Shown here piece by piece: positions 60,414 to 64,000 of a DNA stretch of 64,000 nucleotides. The DNA lies in contig NZ_CP009933.1 of assembly GCF_000968375.1 (NCBI RefSeq), positions 5,518,001 to 5,582,000 on the forward strand, in the 5' to 3' direction. Positions within the stretch are counted from its first letter, which is position 1, and the number at the start of each line of letters is the position of its first letter. The DNA comes from Clostridium scatologenes. Its GTDB lineage: Bacteria; Bacillota; Clostridia; Clostridiales; Clostridiaceae. The position numbers and the translations under genes were made by a program. The notes beneath the pieces are model-generated. The model saw only the letters and a program-made list of their open reading frames with translations. It made no database searches and was not told where the DNA came from.

Positions 60414-60617
60414 TTATTGTATAGAGTAGCCTGTATTTGAGATGCACTGCTCTATTTTTTTTGCATCTGCAGGAGTATTAAATTCTACTTCCACAGTTCC
60501 ACGAGCTATGTCTACTGCAATTTCTTGAACTCCTTCTATTTTATCTAGAGCATTTTTAAGTTTAGTTTTACTTTCAGGGTATACCATGCCTGAAACGTTA
60601 TAATGAACTGTTTTCAT
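60414..60617 (-). CDS. HMA-fold protein lacking the metal-binding cysteines
   Basis: This 67-residue protein has an AAGGAGTTG site. It has the beta-alpha-beta-beta-alpha-beta pattern of heavy-metal-associated domains: VHYNVSGMVYPESKTKLKNA then LDKIEGVQEIAVDIARGTVE and SNTGYSIQ. The normal GMxCxxC is here GMVYPES: Y13 and S16 replace both cysteines. Soft-metal chaperone function is therefore not expected. It is oriented away from the SIR2 gene and lies inside the inverted-repeat-bounded segment. Confidence 0.85.
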   Translation of the reverse strand: MKTVHYNVSGMVYPESKTKLKNALDKIEGVQEIAVDIARGTVEVEFNTPADAKKIEQCISNTGYSIQ

Positions 60618-60768
60618 TTTTTATCAACTCCTTAATATATTCAAAATACATATTTTAGTATTATGAGAAATATAAATTTTTATTCAAAATACATATAATG
60701 TTAAAAAATAAGTATTATAATTAAAGGTATATTTAATAGTTAAAAGTATGAAAGTAAAGGTGAGTTCA

Positions 60769-62289
60769 ATGCCAGAAAAATATTGGCCTGAAACCGTAAT
60801 ATTATGGGGAGCTGGTGCTACTAATTCTTTAGGACTTTATGCTACAAAAGAATTAATTCAAATTGTAATAAAGATAAATAAAAATGATTTCTCTTTTTTA
60901 GATGGTAAAGATGAAAAATTAAAATCATCTTTTAAAAAATTGGTGACAGAGTATTTAATAGAAGATGGAGAGCTTTCACAAACATATGATTTAAAAGCGT
61001 TACAAACTATTATAAATACAAATACAAAAATTAATATGCATGAACTTTTTACTATGCTGGATCAATTAATAGATAGTAATATGGGGTTTAATGCCTTTTG
61101 TAATGGGAAAACAGAATTTCTAAGAGTAGAGAGAGTAAAGGCAGCTAAAAGGTGCTTAATTCTTTTGATTGAGGAATTAGAAAGGTTAAGCATACAAAAA
61201 AAACCAGGATATATGGATAGAAAAAGTTTAGATCCATATTATCAATTTACTAAAATATTGACAGATATTATGAAAGAAGAAGGAGATATTTTTGATAGGA
61301 GAGGGTATAAAAGAGATACAAGGAGATTCTATTTATATTCTTATGCTATAATATCATTTAATTGGGATCCTGTGATTTTATGGAATATATTTAATTCACA
61401 TAAGGAACAAAATGATAACTCATATTATTTAAAAGATGGTTTAAAACTTAGGCTTTTTGATGATTTTGGGACTCAAATTGCTTCTATAAAAATAGATAGT
61501 GATGAGCCTGAAATATGGTATACAGTAGAGGAATCACAATGTAAAAGGATAAATGATTATAAGTATCCATCTAGAATTGTAAGAATAGGAAAAATTCTTT
61601 TTCCTCATGGTATTTTTGGATCAAGGATATGTCCTGAATGTGGAAAGTATATAACAACTTTTGGAGGAAGCTGGAATAGGTTGTCTACAGAAGCTTTTGG
61701 ACCGTCTGTATTGGAAGATTTACAAAAATCATGGAAATATAAAAGTGAAAATGAAAAAAAGAATAAAAAAGGAGCTATAGAGTGTCCATACTGTGGACAA
61801 ATAACTTATCCTTTTGATATGCCACTTATAATGCAAACTTTAGCAAAACAAAAAAGTATAGCACCTTTAGAGGAAATAAAAACAGAAATGGGGCTTTTAA
61901 TGAAGAATGCAAAGCATATAATATTTGCGGGATATAGTTTGCCATTAGATGATATTATGGTGAAAACCTTTTTTATGTCTTCTATTTCAGGAAACGATAA
62001 AAATAAACTTAAATGTACAGTTATAAATTACGATGAGGATTATAAATGTTCAAAGGAATGGCTTAATGGTAGTGATATACAGAGATATTTAAAAAAAAGT
62101 AAGAATGCTACTGTAGTAGAATGTATAGAAAATGTTTGTGACATATTTAATTTGGAAAATGTAAGAGTTTCTCTCAAAGGAATACCTAATGTGTTTATGA
62201 AAAATGGAAAATGTAACAGGCATAAAATTATAGATTTATTGTATCCAAGAGAATATTTTCCAGAAGGTTTTCCTGTTAGCAGAGAATAG
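60769..62289 (+). CDS. SIR2-like protein (putative NAD-consuming enzyme)
   Basis: I prefer the ATG at 60769, behind AAAGGTGAG; the ATG at 60748 has no site. The protein has 506 residues. Numbered from this start: the NAD loop is ILWGAGATNSLGLY (G14-A-G16); SFNWDP gives N198 and D200; FPHGIFG gives His280, at the sirtuin catalytic position; zinc ribbon C288-x2-C291 and C339-x2-C342; and IIFAGYSLPLDDIMVKTFFM is the typical late strand. The middle is helical. SIR2 proteins of this size often hydrolyse NAD in phage defence; others deacylate. No partner gene lies beside it. Confidence 0.85.
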   Translation: MPEKYWPETVILWGAGATNSLGLYATKELIQIVIKINKNDFSFLDGKDEKLKSSFKKLVTEYLIEDGELSQTYDLKALQTIINTNTKINMHELFTMLDQLIDSNMGFNAFCNGKTEFLRVERVKAAKRCLILLIEELERLSIQKKPGYMDRKSLDPYYQFTKILTDIMKEEGDIFDRRGYKRDTRRFYLYSYAIISFNWDPVILWNIFNSHKEQNDNSYYLKDGLKLRLFDDFGTQIASIKIDSDEPEIWYTVEESQCKRINDYKYPSRIVRIGKILFPHGIFGSRICPECGKYITTFGGSWNRLSTEAFGPSVLEDLQKSWKYKSENEKKNKKGAIECPYCGQITYPFDMPLIMQTLAKQKSIAPLEEIKTEMGLLMKNAKHIIFAGYSLPLDDIMVKTFFMSSISGNDKNKLKCTVINYDEDYKCSKEWLNGSDIQRYLKKSKNATVVECIENVCDIFNLENVRVSLKGIPNVFMKNGKCNRHKIIDLLYPREYFPEGFPVSRE

Positions 62290-62318
62290 GATAGTATTGA
62301 CTTAGTGTTTTGATATAT

Positions 62319-62581
62319 AAAATTTTGACTTAATATAAGCATAATGCAATACAACTTTTTAAGAGGACAATTGACAGAGGATAATGAAGGTGAGTTTTCC
62401 TCCTTACGTCAGAAAACTAATTTATTTTTAAAGTTTGTTTTGCTAATGCAAAGCAAACTTTAAATTTATATAAGTCAACAATGTTTCACTTTAGTGAAAC
62501 GAGTAATTAAAAATTTTATTAAATATTTTTCGTAGTGGAGCAGAGAAAAATCATCCTTCACTGTCCTCTAAAAAGGTTGTG
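62319..62581. repeat. Miniature inverted-repeat element, copy M5
   Basis: It starts AAAATTTTGACTTAATATAAG, shown as AAAATTTTGACTTAATATAA then GCATAATGC, followed by ACAACTTTTTAAGAGGACAA. The core matches M1 closely: GTGAGTTTTCCTCCTTACGT, TTTATATAAGTCAACAATGT, CACTTTAGTGAAACGAGTAA. It ends CACTGTCCTCTAAAAAGGTT. It has no ORF. It follows the SIR2 gene directly. Confidence 0.72.
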
Positions 62582-62695
62582 AAAAGTAAGTTATTGAATT
62601 TTAATTTCAAATTAAAAGTAAAATTGTAATATGGTGGTTAAGATATAAATAATGTGGTATAATTGTTGAAGTAAAAATTATTAGGGGGCTAACTA

Positions 62696-63154
62696 ATGAG
62701 TGTAGAAAGTGTAAAAAAACAATTTCATGATGAAAATTTAAAATTGAAGGTATTTGAACTTGATGAAAGTACAGCAACTGTAGAATTGGCAGCTCAGGCC
62801 ATAGGGGTAGAGCCTGAACGTATAGCAAAAACTATGGCTTTTAAATTAAAGGATAGGGATATTTTGATAGTTTCAAAAGGTGATGCCAAAATAGATAACA
62901 GAAAATTTAAAGATTGTTTTAGTACTAAAGCTAAAATGCTAAACCCAGATGAAGTACTAGAAGTAACTGGTCATCCAGTAGGAGGAGTTTGTCCTTTTGG
63001 ACTTAAGAATCATATGGATACATATTTGGATGTATCACTCAAAAAATTTGATTTTGTGTATCCAGCAGCAGGATCACCACATGCTGCAGTAAAAGTAGCT
63101 GTTAATGAATTGGAAAATATAACTAAAGGTACATGGGCAGATTTATGCAAGTAA
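62696..63154 (+). CDS. ybaK: YbaK/EbsC-family aminoacyl-tRNA deacylase
   Basis: This 152-residue protein has a TAGGGGGC site. Motifs: VELAAQAIGVEPERIAKTMA then FKLKDRDILIVSKGDAKIDN, with the conserved Lys, GHPVGGVCPFGL, and PAAGSPHAAVKVAVNEL. YbaK hydrolyses mischarged Cys-tRNA(Pro); relatives clear other errors. The GxxPF and GSPH features are canonical. It is monocistronic. Confidence 0.9.
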   Translation: MSVESVKKQFHDENLKLKVFELDESTATVELAAQAIGVEPERIAKTMAFKLKDRDILIVSKGDAKIDNRKFKDCFSTKAKMLNPDEVLEVTGHPVGGVCPFGLKNHMDTYLDVSLKKFDFVYPAAGSPHAAVKVAVNELENITKGTWADLCK

Positions 63155-63174
63155 ATGTGTAAGTAATCATGAAT

Positions 63175-63219
63175 GTTGAAGAATTATATTAAGTACAATA
63201 TGATTCTTCAACTTTTTTA
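63175..63219 (+). terminator. Terminator of ybaK
   Basis: GTTGAAGAAT (63175-63184) pairs perfectly with ATTCTTCAAC (63203-63212), followed by TTTTTT. Confidence 0.85.
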
Positions 63220-63329
63220 TTGAAAATATTTAAAAAATATATTGCAATTCAAATTTAAATAAGCTAAAATTAATTTAGTAAACAAAAGTTAAGAAAAATG
63301 AAAGTTGTATTATAAAGAGAGGGAGTTAC

Positions 63330-64000
63330 GTGACAAATAGAGAAGAAGAAATTTTAAAGCTTATAAAAAGTAATCCTATGATTTCTCAAAAAGAGCTTTC
63401 AGAAATTTTGGGTATTACCCGTTCTTCAGCAGCAGTACACATTACAAATTTAATGAAAAAAGGATATATAAAGGGGAAAGGATATGTATTAAATGAAGCC
63501 CCTTATGTATGTGTAGTAGGTGGTGCTAATGTTGATATTCAGGGATTTCCTAATCAGATATTAATACAAAAGGATTCTAATCCTGGTCAGGTAAAAATAT
63601 CATTAGGTGGTGTTGGAAGAAACATAGGAGAAAACTTAAGAAAAATGGATGTAGAGACTAAACTTATTACTGTTATAGGTAATGATGTATATGGTAATAA
63701 AATAATAGAAGAGGGAAGAAACATAGGACTGGATATGGAACACTCCCTTAGACTTCAAGAACAGCCAACCTCTACTTACTTATGTATATTAAATGAAAAA
63801 GGAGATATGCAGGTTGCAATTGCATATATGGATATTTTAGAACAAATGACAGTTGAATTTATACAAAAGAAAAAACATGTAATAGATAATGCTAGTATTT
63901 GTGTTATAGATACAAATATACCACAGAAAACTATTGAATACATTGTAACAAATCATAAGGATACTGAACTGTTTTTAGACACGGTATCTACAACTAAGGC
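63330..64000 (+). CDS. PfkB-family kinase with N-terminal winged helix (pseudouridine kinase-like), partial
   Basis: The start is the GTG at 63330, behind GAGAGGGAG. The frame stays open to the window end (223 codons seen). The first 60 residues are a winged helix (ISQKELSEILGITRSSAAVH), then a ribokinase fold: VCVVGGANVDIQGFPNQILI, ISLGGVGRNIGENLRKMD and ITVIGNDVYGNKII. HTH-PfkB fusions of this kind are often pseudouridine or carbohydrate kinases (PsuK-like). The C-terminal GAGD motif is out of view. Confidence 0.85.
   Translation, partial: MTNREEEILKLIKSNPMISQKELSEILGITRSSAAVHITNLMKKGYIKGKGYVLNEAPYVCVVGGANVDIQGFPNQILIQKDSNPGQVKISLGGVGRNIGENLRKMDVETKLITVIGNDVYGNKIIEEGRNIGLDMEHSLRLQEQPTSTYLCILNEKGDMQVAIAYMDILEQMTVEFIQKKKHVIDNASICVIDTNIPQKTIEYIVTNHKDTELFLDTVSTTK

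Noticed and set aside
1..64000. Prophage or integrative element
   Set aside because: No integrase, terminase, capsid, tail or conjugation genes and no attachment-site duplication were seen.

Overview
The window is low-GC Firmicute DNA and fits Clostridium sensu stricto. The signs are strong AGGAGG-type ribosome-binding sites with occasional TTG or GTG starts, two Spo0E-like sporulation phosphatases, an AbrB-type regulator, a class III fructose-1,6-bisphosphatase, pyruvate formate-lyase with its activase, a second glycyl-radical pair, and three methyl-accepting chemotaxis proteins. I cannot name the species. I saw no tRNA, rRNA, CRISPR array or prophage.

Layout. 1-3120 is a decayed zone: a partial transposase-like gene, a split ORF, a RidA relative with an in-frame stop, a Spo0E-like gene without a standard start, a frameshifted secreted peptide, and two copies of a structured repeat. 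3125-20086 is mostly housekeeping and signalling: Spo0E, MCPs, peptidase E, PIN-PhoH, a phosphodiester glycosidase-like protein, an M50 protease, trmB, a response regulator whose phospho-acceptor is Glu, and a GntR/SdpI/DUF1648 module. 20140-35420 holds a CHAP-SH3 cell-wall enzyme, a nuclease-helicase fusion, an L,D-transpeptidase, abrB, fbp, cls and several small proteins. 35809-38938 is pflB-pflA. 39108-46746 holds two tiny genes, a T-box-controlled tryptophan transporter (trpP), a stretch of gene remnants, a transporter and the nadABC operon. 47020-51420 carries two SsuABC-type ABC operons, the first behind an attenuator-like leader. 52125-60101 holds an aminotransferase, a repeat protein cut short by a stop codon, folP, a patatin, a small amidase, a degenerate kinase and yjjI-yjjW. 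60371-62347 is a SIR2-like gene and a cysteine-less HMA protein bounded by inverted repeats of a miniature mobile-element family. ybaK and a partial PfkB kinase end the window.

How the genes work together. pflB/pflA supply formate and acetyl-CoA. nadA-nadB-nadC make NAD de novo from aspartate. The T-box lets uncharged tRNA (probably tRNA-Trp) turn on tryptophan uptake. The GntR gene sits behind a promoter overlapped by a perfect inverted repeat and probably controls the membrane gene downstream.

Most interesting: (1) the SIR2-like putative NADase framed by 29-bp inverted repeats; (2) a dispersed RNA-like repeat (five copies) whose stems keep pairing through compensatory and wobble changes; (3) an attenuator leader of no class I recognise before an ABC operon; (4) the receiver-GGDEF relic with Glu54; (5) a split ORF joined exactly at an A AAA AAG heptamer. 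All functions come from reading motifs; nothing was searched against a database.
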